A program made the translations under genes and the position numbers. This document shows positions 27,302 to 35,828 of a stretch of 64,000 nucleotides of DNA, in pieces (within the stretch, counting starts at the first letter, position 1; each line of letters begins with the position of its first letter). Source of the stretch: an uncultured Alphaproteobacteria bacterium (GTDB lineage: Bacteria; Pseudomonadota; Alphaproteobacteria; SP197); the NCBI GenBank assembly GCA_958295695.1, contig OY282363.1, positions 2,174,225-2,238,224 on the forward strand. Direction: 5' to 3'. Below the pieces are notes generated by a model. That model did no database searches. It saw only the letters and a list, made by a program, of their open reading frames with translations, and was not told the DNA's origin.

Positions 27302-30300
27302 CTAGCCGTCCTCCAGGGTCATCAGGGCGGCATTGCCGCCGGCCGCGGTCGTGTCGGTGGAAACGACCCGTTCCGTGGCGTAACGATAGAGGGTGCGCGG
27401 CCCGCCGGCCTTCGGCCCCGTGCCCGAAAGGCCCTCTCCGCCGAACGGCTGGCTGCCGACGACGGCGCCGATCATGTCGCGGTTGACGTAGATGTTGCCG
27501 ACCCGCGCGCGGGCCGCGATGCGGTCGGCGACCGAATCGATCCGGGTGTGGACACCCAGCGTGAGTCCGTAGCCCGTCCCGTTGATGGCCTCGATCAGGT
27601 CGTCCAGACGGTCCCGGCGGAAGCGCAGGACATGGAGCACCGGCCCGAACGTCTCGCGCTCCAGCAGCGAGAGCGCGCCGATCTCCACGACCGTCGGCGC
27701 GACGAACGCGCCCCGGGCCGTGTCGCCGCCCAGCGGCGCGCGGTAGAGCACCCTGGCGTCGCGCTCCATGCGCGCGACATGGGCTTCCAGCATCGACCGC
27801 GCCTCCTCGTCGATCGCCGGGCCGACATCGGTCGCGAGCAGGGCCGGATCGCCCACTTTCAGCTCCGCCATGGCGCCGGTCAGCATGGCGACGGTCTTGT
27901 CGGCGATCTCGTCCTGGAGGCAGAGCACGCGCAGCGCCGAACACCTCTGGCCCGCGCTGTTGACGGCCGACCGGATGACGTCGCCGGTCACTTGCTCCGG
28001 CAGCGCGGTCGAATCGACGATCATGGCGTTCTGGCCGCCCGTCTCCGCGATCAGGGGAACGATCGGCCCGTCCCGCCCGGCGAGGACGCGGTTGATCGAC
28101 CGGGCCGTCTCGGTCGAGCCGGTGAAGGCCACGCCGTCGATGCGGGGGTCGGCCGCCAACCGGCCGCCGACCGCCGCGCCGTCGCCCGGCAGAAGCTGGA
28201 GCACATCGGGCGGGACGCCGGCCTCGTGGAAGAGGCGGACCGCGAAGCCGGCCATCAGCGGCGTCTGTTCCGCCGGCTTCGCGATCGCCGCGTTTCCGGC
28301 CGCCAAGGCGGCCGCCGCCTGCCCGCAGAAGATGGCCAGCGGGAAGTTCCAGGGCGAGATACAGGCGAAGACGCCCCGGCCGTGGAGGGCGATCCTGTTG
28401 GTCTCGCCCGTGGGTCCGGGCAGGTCCGAGGGCGAACGGAAGTCCACGCGCGCGCGTTCGGCGTAATAGCGGCAGAAGTCGACCGCCTCCCGGACCTCGG
28501 CGATCCCGTCCGCCAGGGTCTTGCCCGCCTCCAGCGCGGCGATCGCCATCGCCTCCGCGGCGCGGTCCTCCAGCAGGTCGGCGGCCCGGTCCAGGCAGGC
28601 TGCGCGCCCGTCGGCCGGCGTGTCCGACCATCCGGGGGCGGCTTCCCGCGCGAGTGCGAGCGCGCGTTCGACGGACCGGGCGTCCGCGTCCGTGACATGG
28701 CCGACGACCGCGTCGCGGTCGGCGGGGCTCGTCACCGGACGGGCCTCGCCGGCGACGGTTTCGCCGCCGACGAGGGGCGCGGCCTCCCAGGGCGTCCGCG
28801 CCGCGTCGGCCATGTCCCCGGCGAGGGCCTCCAGGGCGTCGGGGTCGCTCAGGTCGAGCCCGCGGGAGTTGCGCCGGCCGGCGCCGAACAGGTCCCGCGG
28901 CGGGACGATCGCCGGATGGGGTTTGGGCTCGGCCGCCGCGACGCTCGCGGCGGGATTCTCGACCAGCCGTTCGATCGGCATGGCGTCATCGACGATACGG
29001 TTCACGAACGACGTGTTGGCGCCGTTCTCCAGGAGGCGGCGCACGAGATAGGCCAGGAGGTCCTCGTGGCTGCCGACGGGAGCGTAGATCCGGCAGGCGA
29101 CGCCGCGTCCGGACTCCTCCACGAGCCGTCGGTAGAGCGCCCGGCCCATGCCGTGCAGCCGCTGGAACTCGAAGTCGCGACGCCCCTCGCCGGCCAGCAC
29201 GAGGACCGTCGCCAGGGTCTGCGCGTTGTGGGTGGCGAACTGGGGGTAGAAGGCGCGGGGGTTGGCGAGCAGGCGCTTCGCGCAGGCGATATAGGACACA
29301 TCGGTCGCCGCCTTTCTCGTGAAGACCGGATAGCCGTCGAGGCCCTGTTCCTGGGTCCGCTTGATCTCGGTGTCCCAGTAGGCGCCCTTGACGAGCCGGA
29401 CCGGGATGCGCCGCCGCGTCCGTTCGGCGATCTCCTCGAGGCAGGCCAGCACATGGACGGCGCGCTTCTGGTAGGCTTGGACGGCGAGGCCCAGGCCGTC
29501 CCAGCCAGCCAGCGTCCCGGATCGCGCCGCGGCCTCGAACACGTCGAGCGAGAGGTCGAGCCGGTCGGCTTCCTCCGCGTCCACCGTGAGCGCGATCCCG
29601 CGGGCCCGGGCCCGCTCCGCCAGGGCCGTCAGGCGCGGCGCGAGCTCGTCCATCGCGCGCCCGCGCCGCGCCGGCTCGTAGCGCGGATGAAGCGCGGAGA
29701 GCTTGACCGAGACGCCGGGCCCGGCGAACGGGTCGGCGTCGCCCGCGCGGGCGCCGACGCGGTCGATCGCATGTTCGTAGGCCGCGGTGTAGCGGTCGGC
29801 GTCGGGCATGGCGCGGGCGGCCTCGCCCAGCATGTCGAAGGAGTGGCGGTAGCCCAGCTTCTCGTCGTCGCGGGCGCGGTCCAGCGCCTCGTCGATGCTC
29901 CGCCCCATCACGAACTGCCGGCCGACGATGCGCATGGCGTGCCTCATCGCCTCGCGCACGATCGGCTCGCCGATCCGGCCGACGAGCCGCCCCAGGAGGC
30001 CGGGCGCGTCGTTCCTCCATTCGGGGTCGAGCCGGACCGCCCTGCCCGTCAGCATCAGGCCCCAGGTCGACGCGTTCACGAAGAGGGACTCGCTGTCGCC
30101 CATGTGGCCGGCCCAATCGGCGCCGGCGATCTTGTCCCGGATCAGGCGGTCGGCGGTCTCGGCGTCCGGCACGCGCAGCAGCGCCTCGGCGAGGCACATC
30201 AGCGCCACGCCCTCGCCGCTCGAGAGGTCGTATTCGTGCATGAAGGCGTCGAGGCCGCCGGCCTCGCGCCGGCGCGCGCGCACATGGGCCACCAGGTCGC

Positions 30301-30457
30301 GGGCGATGCGCTCCACCCTCCGGGCGTCCCTCGGGTCGAGCCGCGCCTCGTCCAGAAGCGCCTCGACCGCCCGCGTCTCGTCGGCCCTGTAGGCCCTCCG
30401 CAGGGCCGACCGGACCGCGGAGACGGCGGGCCGGGGCCGGTCGAAGACAAACGGCAT
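27302..30457 (-). CDS. putA: Bifunctional proline dehydrogenase / P5C dehydrogenase PutA
   Basis: Converts proline to glutamate through an FAD-linked proline dehydrogenase and an NAD-linked aldehyde dehydrogenase, with substrate channelling. The 1051-residue product has a helical N-terminal region, the proline dehydrogenase barrel (GVSVKLSALHPRYE, DAEEADRLDLSLD, RLVKGAYWDTEIK, FATHNAQT) and the C-terminal dehydrogenase (ISPWNFPLAIF, AETGGQNAMIVD with the catalytic Glu, SAGQRCSALR with the catalytic Cys, PFGGEGLSGTGPKAGG). It starts with MPFVFDRPRP and has no ribbon-helix-helix DNA-binding domain, so it is a non-regulatory PutA. A GGAGGGG ribosome-binding site precedes ATG 30457. A divergent PLP dehydratase gene follows. 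Confidence 0.97.
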   Translation of the reverse strand: MPFVFDRPRPAVSAVRSALRRAYRADETRAVEALLDEARLDPRDARRVERIARDLVAHVRARRREAGGLDAFMHEYDLSSGEGVALMCLAEALLRVPDAETADRLIRDKIAGADWAGHMGDSESLFVNASTWGLMLTGRAVRLDPEWRNDAPGLLGRLVGRIGEPIVREAMRHAMRIVGRQFVMGRSIDEALDRARDDEKLGYRHSFDMLGEAARAMPDADRYTAAYEHAIDRVGARAGDADPFAGPGVSVKLSALHPRYEPARRGRAMDELAPRLTALAERARARGIALTVDAEEADRLDLSLDVFEAAARSGTLAGWDGLGLAVQAYQKRAVHVLACLEEIAERTRRRIPVRLVKGAYWDTEIKRTQEQGLDGYPVFTRKAATDVSYIACAKRLLANPRAFYPQFATHNAQTLATVLVLAGEGRRDFEFQRLHGMGRALYRRLVEESGRGVACRIYAPVGSHEDLLAYLVRRLLENGANTSFVNRIVDDAMPIERLVENPAASVAAAEPKPHPAIVPPRDLFGAGRRNSRGLDLSDPDALEALAGDMADAARTPWEAAPLVGGETVAGEARPVTSPADRDAVVGHVTDADARSVERALALAREAAPGWSDTPADGRAACLDRAADLLEDRAAEAMAIAALEAGKTLADGIAEVREAVDFCRYYAERARVDFRSPSDLPGPTGETNRIALHGRGVFACISPWNFPLAIFCGQAAAALAAGNAAIAKPAEQTPLMAGFAVRLFHEAGVPPDVLQLLPGDGAAVGGRLAADPRIDGVAFTGSTETARSINRVLAGRDGPIVPLIAETGGQNAMIVDSTALPEQVTGDVIRSAVNSAGQRCSALRVLCLQDEIADKTVAMLTGAMAELKVGDPALLATDVGPAIDEEARSMLEAHVARMERDARVLYRAPLGGDTARGAFVAPTVVEIGALSLLERETFGPVLHVLRFRRDRLDDLIEAINGTGYGLTLGVHTRIDSVADRIAARARVGNIYVNRDMIGAVVGSQPFGGEGLSGTGPKAGGPRTLYRYATERVVSTDTTAAGGNAALMTLEDG

Positions 30458-30655
30458 GGCGATCGTCCCCTCCGTGGGCGGCGGACAACCGTAGGCCGCC
30501 GGAGGCCGGCTTCCCAGCCCCCACCGGCCCGGAGACGCGCGCCCTCCGGCGCGATCGCATCGTTGACTCGCCTCCGGCAAGGGGAACACTACCGCCATGT
30601 CGTTCGAGACGAGGTTCCGGCGCGTTCCGGGCAATCGATCGGGTCCCGCCAAGCC

Positions 30656-31612
30656 ATGACGGGTCTCGACCGCCTCCGCGAGGCCCAGATGCTCGTCCGG
30701 CGGACGATGCCGCCGACGGCGCTGCACCGCTGGCCCCGGCTCGGCCGGCGCTGCGGCTGCGAGGTCTTCGTCAAGCACGAGAACCACACCGCCATCGGCG
30801 CCTTCAAGCTGCGCGGCGGCCTCGTCTACATCGACCGCCTGCTCGCGCGCGAACCCGGCGCGACGGGCGCGATCGCGGCGACGCGGGGCAACCACGGGCA
30901 GAGCGTGGCGCTGGCGGCCCGGAAGGCGGGCCTGCGGGCCGTCATCGCGGTCCCTCGCGGGAACTCGGCGGAAAAGAACGCCGCCATGAGGGCGCTCGGC
31001 GCGGAGCTCGTCGAGCGCGGCCACGACTTCCAGGCGGCCCTGGAGCACGCCGAGGGCCTCGCCGCCGAACGCGGACTTCACATGATCCCCTCGTTCCACG
31101 ACGACCTCGTCGATGGCGTGGCGAGCTGCGGGCTGGAGATGTTCGACGAGCGGCCGGACCTCGACGCCGTCTATGTCCCGATCGGCCTGGGGTCGGGCCT
31201 CTGCGGCGCGATGCGGGCGCGCGACGCGCTGGGGTTGAAGACGGAGATCGTCGGCGTGGCGGCCGGGAACGCCCCGGCCTACGCCCTCTCGTTCTCGGCG
31301 GGCCGGCCGGTCTCGACCGCCGGCGCCGACACGATCGCCGACGGCATGGCCTGCCGCGTTCCCCACGGGGACGCGGTGCGCGAGATGCTCGCGGGCGCCG
31401 AGCGGGTCGTGACCGTGACGGAAGACGAGATCGCGGACGCGATGCGCGTCTACTTCAGCGACACCCACAACATCGCAGAAGGAGCCGGCGCCGCGCCCCT
31501 GGCCGCGCTCCTGCAGGAGCGCGGGACGATGGCCGGACGCAAGGTCGCCCTCGTGCTGTCGGGCGGAAACATCGACCGCGCGCTCTACGCCCGGATCCTG
31601 GCGGGGAACTGA
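30656..31612 (+). CDS. Threonine dehydratase-like PLP enzyme (EutB-like subgroup)
   Basis: Fold-type-II PLP enzyme, 318 residues. The PLP Lys is in IGAFKLRGG near residue 53, followed by RGNHGQSVALAARKAG, PSFHDDLVDG, the loop VPIGLGSGLCG (not the tetraglycine loop of true threonine dehydratases) and LVLSGGNID. The altered loop matches the dehydratase-like group often annotated as hydroxyectoine-utilisation EutB, but no ectoine genes are nearby, so the substrate remains open. The 198-bp divergent gap to putA should hold both promoters; TTGACT near 30563 is a plausible -35 box. It is a separate family member from the dehydratase at 1731. Confidence 0.82.
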   Translation: MTGLDRLREAQMLVRRTMPPTALHRWPRLGRRCGCEVFVKHENHTAIGAFKLRGGLVYIDRLLAREPGATGAIAATRGNHGQSVALAARKAGLRAVIAVPRGNSAEKNAAMRALGAELVERGHDFQAALEHAEGLAAERGLHMIPSFHDDLVDGVASCGLEMFDERPDLDAVYVPIGLGSGLCGAMRARDALGLKTEIVGVAAGNAPAYALSFSAGRPVSTAGADTIADGMACRVPHGDAVREMLAGAERVVTVTEDEIADAMRVYFSDTHNIAEGAGAAPLAALLQERGTMAGRKVALVLSGGNIDRALYARILAGN

Positions 31613-31684
31613 CGGCCGCCCGCCGCCTTGCCCTCACATATGGCATCGGCTAAGGCTGCCTCGGCATGGGGAGATCGCCAACGG

Positions 31685-32872
31685 ATGACAGACAAGAAGA
31701 CAATGTATGAGGCGATGATCCGCTTCTCCGAGACGGCCCGCGCCCGTGAGAGGTTGTGCCGCAACAACGAGTTTCAGACGCGTGTCTCCCTAGTAAACCC
31801 GTTTCTCGAACTCCTCGGCTATGACTCACGCGATCCCGACGCCGTCAAGATGGAGTACACCGCCGACATAGGAAAGGCGGGAGAGAAAGTCGACTATGCG
31901 ATTTTTCGTGGAGGCGATCCCTATATCTTCATCGAGGTAAAATCCGCCGAAAAAGACATAAGAGACGCGCGGTTCGGCCACCAGTTGGCCCGATACTTTC
32001 TATCCGAATCGAAGGTTCGGTTCGCCGCGCTCACCAATGGCGTCCGGTGGTGCTGGTACCGTCGCTCGGCCCCCTCGGCGAACATGGAGAAAAAGCCTTT
32101 CATAACCCATGAGACCCACGAGATTTCCCAGCCGAACGATCCCGTCGTCGAGTGGCTGTGGAGCGTCTCAAGATATCAGCAGGACCCCGGTCAAGCCGAA
32201 CGACAGGCGCAATCGGCGTTCGTCCGACAGTCCATCATGGACTGGATCGAAAAGATGCGTCTTGCCCCAAGCGACGCCTTTGTAAAGTTTCTGGCCAAGG
32301 AAGCGGAGCTTGGAAAAGTTCTCAAGTCGAACCTCGAAACCATGAGGACGGACGCCCGGTTCGCGCTGGACGGCTACGTCAAAGGCGAAATCGACCGGGT
32401 TCTGGAGGACGCCGGACGTCGCGCCGAGAGGGAACCGGCGGCGACCGACGAACGCGACGGTTCCGATGGCGGCGTCGGAACGCCGGACAGCCCCCGGGCG
32501 GCCGACAGGTTCGCATGGCGCGTCCGGGGAGAAGACTGGCGTCCCGTAAAGAACGGCGTCGTGCTTCAGATCGCGGTCATACAGTATCTCGCGTCACTCG
32601 ACCGTCGTGGCCCCGACGGCTTCTATCGCTCGGCGCGAACGATCAAAGGATTCCCATACTTTCTCGACTCGCTACCGGATACGTCGCGTCCAAAAGACTA
32701 TCGTCCCATAGACTCACCGACCGTGCGCTACTGGGTCGGGGTCCACATGAGCACGGAGAGGCGGAGAGCGATGCTCGACCGTCTTTGCCGTCAGATCGAG
32801 ACTCGCGATGGCTCCCCGATCCGTCTCGAAGAGGAGATCGAATTGCGCATGCCGGACCGCGGAGGCGCGTGA
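31685..32872 (+). CDS. Solitary protein with type I restriction HsdR-like N-terminal nuclease domain
   Basis: The first ~150 residues have the restriction-endonuclease-like fold pattern seen in HsdR N-terminal-domain proteins: NEFQTRVSLVNPFLELLGYD, a metal-binding Asp in KVDYAIF and the E-x-K pair in YIFIEVKSAEKD, then HQLARYFLSES and FAALTNGVRWCWYR. A middle acidic linker (about residues 230-290) joins a C-terminal domain (about 290-385: FAWRVRGEDWRPVKNG, KGFPYFLDS, YWVGVHMS) of unknown role. No helicase, methyltransferase or specificity subunit is adjacent. ATG 31685 is preferred over 31628. Codons are visibly less GC-rich than in neighbours (AAA, ATA, TTT and AGA occur), suggesting recent transfer. 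Function is unknown; DNA cleavage is inference. Confidence 0.78.
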   Translation: MTDKKTMYEAMIRFSETARARERLCRNNEFQTRVSLVNPFLELLGYDSRDPDAVKMEYTADIGKAGEKVDYAIFRGGDPYIFIEVKSAEKDIRDARFGHQLARYFLSESKVRFAALTNGVRWCWYRRSAPSANMEKKPFITHETHEISQPNDPVVEWLWSVSRYQQDPGQAERQAQSAFVRQSIMDWIEKMRLAPSDAFVKFLAKEAELGKVLKSNLETMRTDARFALDGYVKGEIDRVLEDAGRRAEREPAATDERDGSDGGVGTPDSPRAADRFAWRVRGEDWRPVKNGVVLQIAVIQYLASLDRRGPDGFYRSARTIKGFPYFLDSLPDTSRPKDYRPIDSPTVRYWVGVHMSTERRRAMLDRLCRQIETRDGSPIRLEEEIELRMPDRGGA

Positions 32873-32990
32873 CGGCCTGCCGCGAGACGGGCGCCGAAGG
32901 GGTTTCGGGCGCGACCGGCGGGCGATGGAAAGGCCCCCTCGGCGGGCTTGGGACAGGCCTCCTTCGATACGCCGCCTCCGACCGCTACCC

Positions 32991-33067
32991 GGGGTGAGGG
33001 AGAAGTTGGACACGCGCCCACCCTTCCCTCGTCCCGAGCAGATCCCGAAGGGACCGTATCGAGGGAC
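32991..33067. repeat. Intergenic palindromic repeat, copy C
   Basis: GGGGTGAGGGA (32991-33001) faces TCCCTCGTCCC (33025-33035) as an imperfect inverted repeat, followed by the family signature CCGTATCGAGGGAC at 33054-33067. Just upstream (32948-32972) is GGGACAGGCCTCCTTCGATACG, which resembles the sequence around the palindrome at 61477. It lies in the convergent gap (32873-33075) between the nuclease-like gene and mgtE; nothing else is supported there. Confidence 0.7.
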
Positions 33068-33075
33068 GGAGCCCC

Positions 33076-34467
33076 CTACAGCAGCAGGGCGGCGCCCAGC
33101 GCCAGGAACGCGAAGAAGCCCACCACGTCGGTCACGGTGGTGAGCACCACGCCGGCGGCCACCGCGGGATCGACCTTGAAGCGGTCCAGCGCCAGCGGGA
33201 TCAAGGCGCCCGACATGCCCGCCACCAGCAGGTTGGCGACCATGGCGAGCGCGATGACGCCGCCCAGCGCCGGATCCCGGAACCACAGCCACGCCGCGAC
33301 CCCCATGACGACGGCGAGGAGCAGGCCGTTCAGCAGGCCCACCACGATCTCCTTGACGATCACGCGGGCCGCGTTGGCGCGCGTGAGGTCCTTGGTCGCG
33401 AGCGCCCGTACGGCCACCGTCATGGCTTGGGTTCCCGCGTTGCCGCCCATCGACGCCACGATGGGCATGAGCACGGCGAGCGCGACGATCTGCTGGATCG
33501 CGCCCTCGAACGCCCCGATCACGACGGAGGCCAGCACGGCGGTAGCGAGGTTGACGAGCAGCCAGAGGAACCGCTTCCGCGTCGTGCGGGCGATGGTGTC
33601 GTGCAGGTCCGTCCCGGCGACGCCGCCGAGCCTCAGCACGTCCTCCTCCGACTCCTCGCTCATGACATCGACCATGTCGTCGAAGGCGATCGCGCCAAGA
33701 AGCCGGCCGGCGCCGTCCACCACCGCGACCTCCGACGGGCCGTACTGCTGGAACAGGTAGGAGACCTCCTCCTGGTCCGTGTCGGCCCGCACCGTGACCG
33801 GCTCGCCATCGACGAGCGTCCCGAGCCCGACCTCGCGCCCGCTGCGCAGGATCGCGCCGAGGCCGATCATGCCGAGCGGCTTGTGTCCGGGATCGACCGC
33901 GAACACCGCGTAGAACTCGTCGGGCAGGTCCGTGGCGCTCCGAAGGTGGTCGATGGTCTGGCCGACGTTCCAGAACATCGGCGCCGCCACCACGTCGCGG
34001 CGCATCAGGCGGCCCGCGCTGTCGTCGGGGAAGCCGAGACCTTCCTGGACGGCGCGCCGGTCCGCGGCGGGCACCGCGGCCAGGACCTCCTCCCGCAGGC
34101 CGTCGTCGAGCCCGCCGATCACCTCGACCGCGTCGTCGGCGTCCAGCGCGCCCACCAGCCTGGAGAACTCGCCCATGCCCAGCCGTTCGCGGACGTCGCT
34201 CAGCAGGGGCTCGTCGAGATGGGCCAGGACGTCGGGGTCGATGTCCGGCCGCAGGGCCTCGATCACCAGGCCGCGCTGCGGTCCCGCGATCTGCTCCAGA
34301 AGATCGGCGATATCGGCGGCGTGGAGAGGCACGACCAGCGCCTCGAGCCGGATCGCGTCCTCCCGGTCCAGCGCCTCCAGGATCGCGCGCAACAGGTCCG
34401 GCGTCAGGCCGTAGAGGTCGTGCGCTTCCCGGGCCGCGTCATCACGGACGGGCGCGGTTTCTGTCAT
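33076..34467 (-). CDS. mgtE: Magnesium transporter MgtE
   Basis: Mg2+-gated Mg2+ channel of the inner membrane. The 463-residue product has the expected three parts: an acidic N-terminal superhelical domain (LHAADIADLLEQI, DEPLLSDVRERLG), two CBS domains (about residues 140-270, with GRLMRRDVVA and VSYLFQQYGPSEVAVVD), a plug helix (RKRFLWLLVNL) and five transmembrane segments with the pore sequence MPIVASMGGNAGTQAMT. ATG 34467 is preferred over ATG 34476 as it matches family starts; the two differ by three residues. It stands alone, convergent with the nuclease-like gene across repeat copy C. Confidence 0.97.
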   Translation of the reverse strand: MTETAPVRDDAAREAHDLYGLTPDLLRAILEALDREDAIRLEALVVPLHAADIADLLEQIAGPQRGLVIEALRPDIDPDVLAHLDEPLLSDVRERLGMGEFSRLVGALDADDAVEVIGGLDDGLREEVLAAVPAADRRAVQEGLGFPDDSAGRLMRRDVVAAPMFWNVGQTIDHLRSATDLPDEFYAVFAVDPGHKPLGMIGLGAILRSGREVGLGTLVDGEPVTVRADTDQEEVSYLFQQYGPSEVAVVDGAGRLLGAIAFDDMVDVMSEESEEDVLRLGGVAGTDLHDTIARTTRKRFLWLLVNLATAVLASVVIGAFEGAIQQIVALAVLMPIVASMGGNAGTQAMTVAVRALATKDLTRANAARVIVKEIVVGLLNGLLLAVVMGVAAWLWFRDPALGGVIALAMVANLLVAGMSGALIPLALDRFKVDPAVAAGVVLTTVTDVVGFFAFLALGAALLL

Positions 34468-34597
34468 GGCGCGCATCCCGATTCAGACGTCCGAAGGCCG
34501 ACGAGCGCACGCCCGTCGCGGGCATGGCGCTTGCCACGTTCCCGCCGAGGCCGCGAGAACGGAACAGGGCCGGGCCGAGGGAATGTCGGGATGGAAG

Positions 34598-34684
34598 TGG
34601 TGCGGTCGAGAAGACTCGAACTTCCACGGGCTTTCGCCCACAGCGCCCTCAACGCTGCGCGTCTACCGGTTCCGCCACGACCGC
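34598..34684 (-). tRNA. tRNA-Leu(GAG)
   Basis: On the minus strand the acceptor stem GCGGTCG pairs with CGACCGC, followed by discriminator A and an encoded CCA. The D-arm region is GGCGGAACCGGTAGAC. The anticodon arm CAGCG-TTGAGGG-CGCTG gives anticodon GAG. A long variable arm (GTGGGC/GCCCGT type) and GTTCGAGTC complete the class II leucine tRNA. It lies between mgtE and lipB; the 130-bp stretch before mgtE has no supported gene. Confidence 0.97.
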
Positions 34685-34748
34685 CCCGGGTGGCAAGGAG
34701 CGACCGTATAGCTAAGATCGCCGGTCCCCGCAAGCGCGCCGGAGAGCC

Positions 34749-35390
34749 ATGCGCCACGCCCCAACCCCAGTCCGCTGGCAGGTGTCGGACACGCTCGTGC
34801 CCTATCCGGACGCGGTCGGACGAATGGAGCGCGCAGTCGCCGGGATCCGCTCGGGACAAAGCCCCGAAACGGTCTGGCTGCTCGAGCATCCGCACGTCTA
34901 CACGGCGGGATCCAGCGCCGATCCGGACGAGCTGGTCGATGCGGGAAACACGCCCGTCTTCGAGACCGGACGGGGCGGACGCTACACCTATCACGGCCCC
35001 GGCCAGCGGATCGCCTATGTGATGCTCGACCTCACGGGGCGCGGGCGCGACATCCACCGCTTCGTCGAGGGACTGGAGACCTGGATCGTCGCGACGCTCG
35101 CGCGTTTCGGCGTCCGCGGCGAACGGCGCGACGGGCGGGTCGGCGTCTGGGTCGTCTCGGCCGACGGCCGCGAGGAGAAGATCGCGGCGATCGGCGTCAG
35201 GGTGCGCCGCTGGGTCACGTTCCACGGCCTCGGCATCAACCGGGACCCGGACCTCGCGCGCTTTCGCGGCATCGTGCCCTGCGGCATCCGCGAGCACGGC
35301 GTCACATCGCTGGCCGCGCAGGGAGTCGACATTTCCGCGACGGAGCTCGACGAGGCGATGCGCTCCACCTTCGACGAGGCCATGGGCTGA
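34749..35390 (+). CDS. lipB: Lipoyl(octanoyl) transferase
   Basis: Transfers octanoate from octanoyl-ACP to the lipoyl domains of 2-oxoacid dehydrogenases. The 213-residue product has WLLEHPHVYTAGSSA near residue 43, the RGGRYTYHGPGQRIAY motif near 77, the catalytic Lys in EEKIAAIGVRVRRWVTFHG near 145 and the catalytic Cys in IVPCGIREHGVTSL near 180. ATG 34749 gives the usual N-terminus. It is next to a divergent tRNA-Leu on the left and convergent with acylphosphatase on the right. Confidence 0.97.
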   Translation: MRHAPTPVRWQVSDTLVPYPDAVGRMERAVAGIRSGQSPETVWLLEHPHVYTAGSSADPDELVDAGNTPVFETGRGGRYTYHGPGQRIAYVMLDLTGRGRDIHRFVEGLETWIVATLARFGVRGERRDGRVGVWVVSADGREEKIAAIGVRVRRWVTFHGLGINRDPDLARFRGIVPCGIREHGVTSLAAQGVDISATELDEAMRSTFDEAMG

Positions 35391-35407
35391 GCCCTCCTCC
35401 GCGACCG

Positions 35408-35692
35408 TCAGGCCGTCGGGCGTTGCTCGAATCCCCTTTCGACCCGCGCGTCGATGTCCTCGACCGCCACATCGGCGACCCGGGCCAGGGGCGGACCGGA
35501 GCGGCATAGATCGAGCATCGCCTCGACATCCCTCGCGGCGCCCGCGAAGACCGCTTCGACCGAGCCGTCGCGCCGGTTCCTGACCCAGCCGTCGAGACCC
35601 AGGTCCCTGGCTTCCTCGCGGGTCCAGGCCCGGTACCAGACCCCCTGGACCCGGCCGGCGATCCTCGCCCGGACGATACGCTCGTGAGGCAT
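35408..35692 (-). CDS. acyP: Acylphosphatase
   Basis: Small enzyme hydrolysing carboxyl-phosphate bonds. The 94-residue product has the signature [18 protein letters not shown] with the catalytic Arg near residue 18, [20 protein letters not shown] with the catalytic Asn near 37, and a normal C-terminal end. ATG 35692 is chosen over upstream in-frame starts because the extension is low-complexity and runs through the palindromes at 35731-35825. It is downstream of pccA on the same strand, separated by 136 bp with two hairpins. Confidence 0.95.
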   Translation of the reverse strand: MPHERIVRARIAGRVQGVWYRAWTREEARDLGLDGWVRNRRDGSVEAVFAGAARDVEAMLDLCRSGPPLARVADVAVEDIDARVERGFEQRPTA

Positions 35693-35730
35693 CCCCCCTG
35701 TTCCTCCCGGCGCCCTCCGTCGCCCGCGAT

Positions 35731-35761
35731 GGAACGGTTCCGGTTTTGCCGGAACCGCTCC
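35731..35761. repeat. Hairpin of the TTCCG-core palindrome group
   Basis: CGGTTCCGG (35735-35743) and CCGGAACCG (35749-35757) form a perfect 9-bp stem with a TTTTG loop, extended by three further pairs after one mismatch. It lies 30 bp from the larger hairpin at 35791 and shares its GGTTCCG-like stem core, so the two may be related elements or a tandem terminator behind pccA. Confidence 0.6.
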
Positions 35762-35790
35762 GGGGCCGCTTGCCGCGAGCGACAAGCAAG

Positions 35791-35825
35791 CCATGGCGTT
35801 TCCGTCGAAGACGGAAACGCCATGG
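35791..35825. repeat. Perfect 16-bp hairpin with GAA loop
   Basis: CCATGGCGTTTCCGTC (35791-35806), loop GAA, then the exact complement to 35825. It sits four bases behind the pccA stop codon. Its inner core TTCCGTC-GAA-GACGGAA is also the core of the hairpin at 39408-39438, read on the opposite strand. It may act as terminator or mRNA stabiliser for pccA. Confidence 0.8.
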
Positions 35826-35828
35826 CCG

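Noticed and set aside
27548-30655. Very long plus-strand frame upstream of the dehydratase at 30656
   Set aside because: It is the shadow of putA on the opposite strand; only the last part, from ATG 30656, is a real gene.
31628-31684. Earlier ATG start for the nuclease-like gene at 31628
   Set aside because: It would add 19 residues with no similarity to the conserved N-terminus and no better ribosome-binding site.
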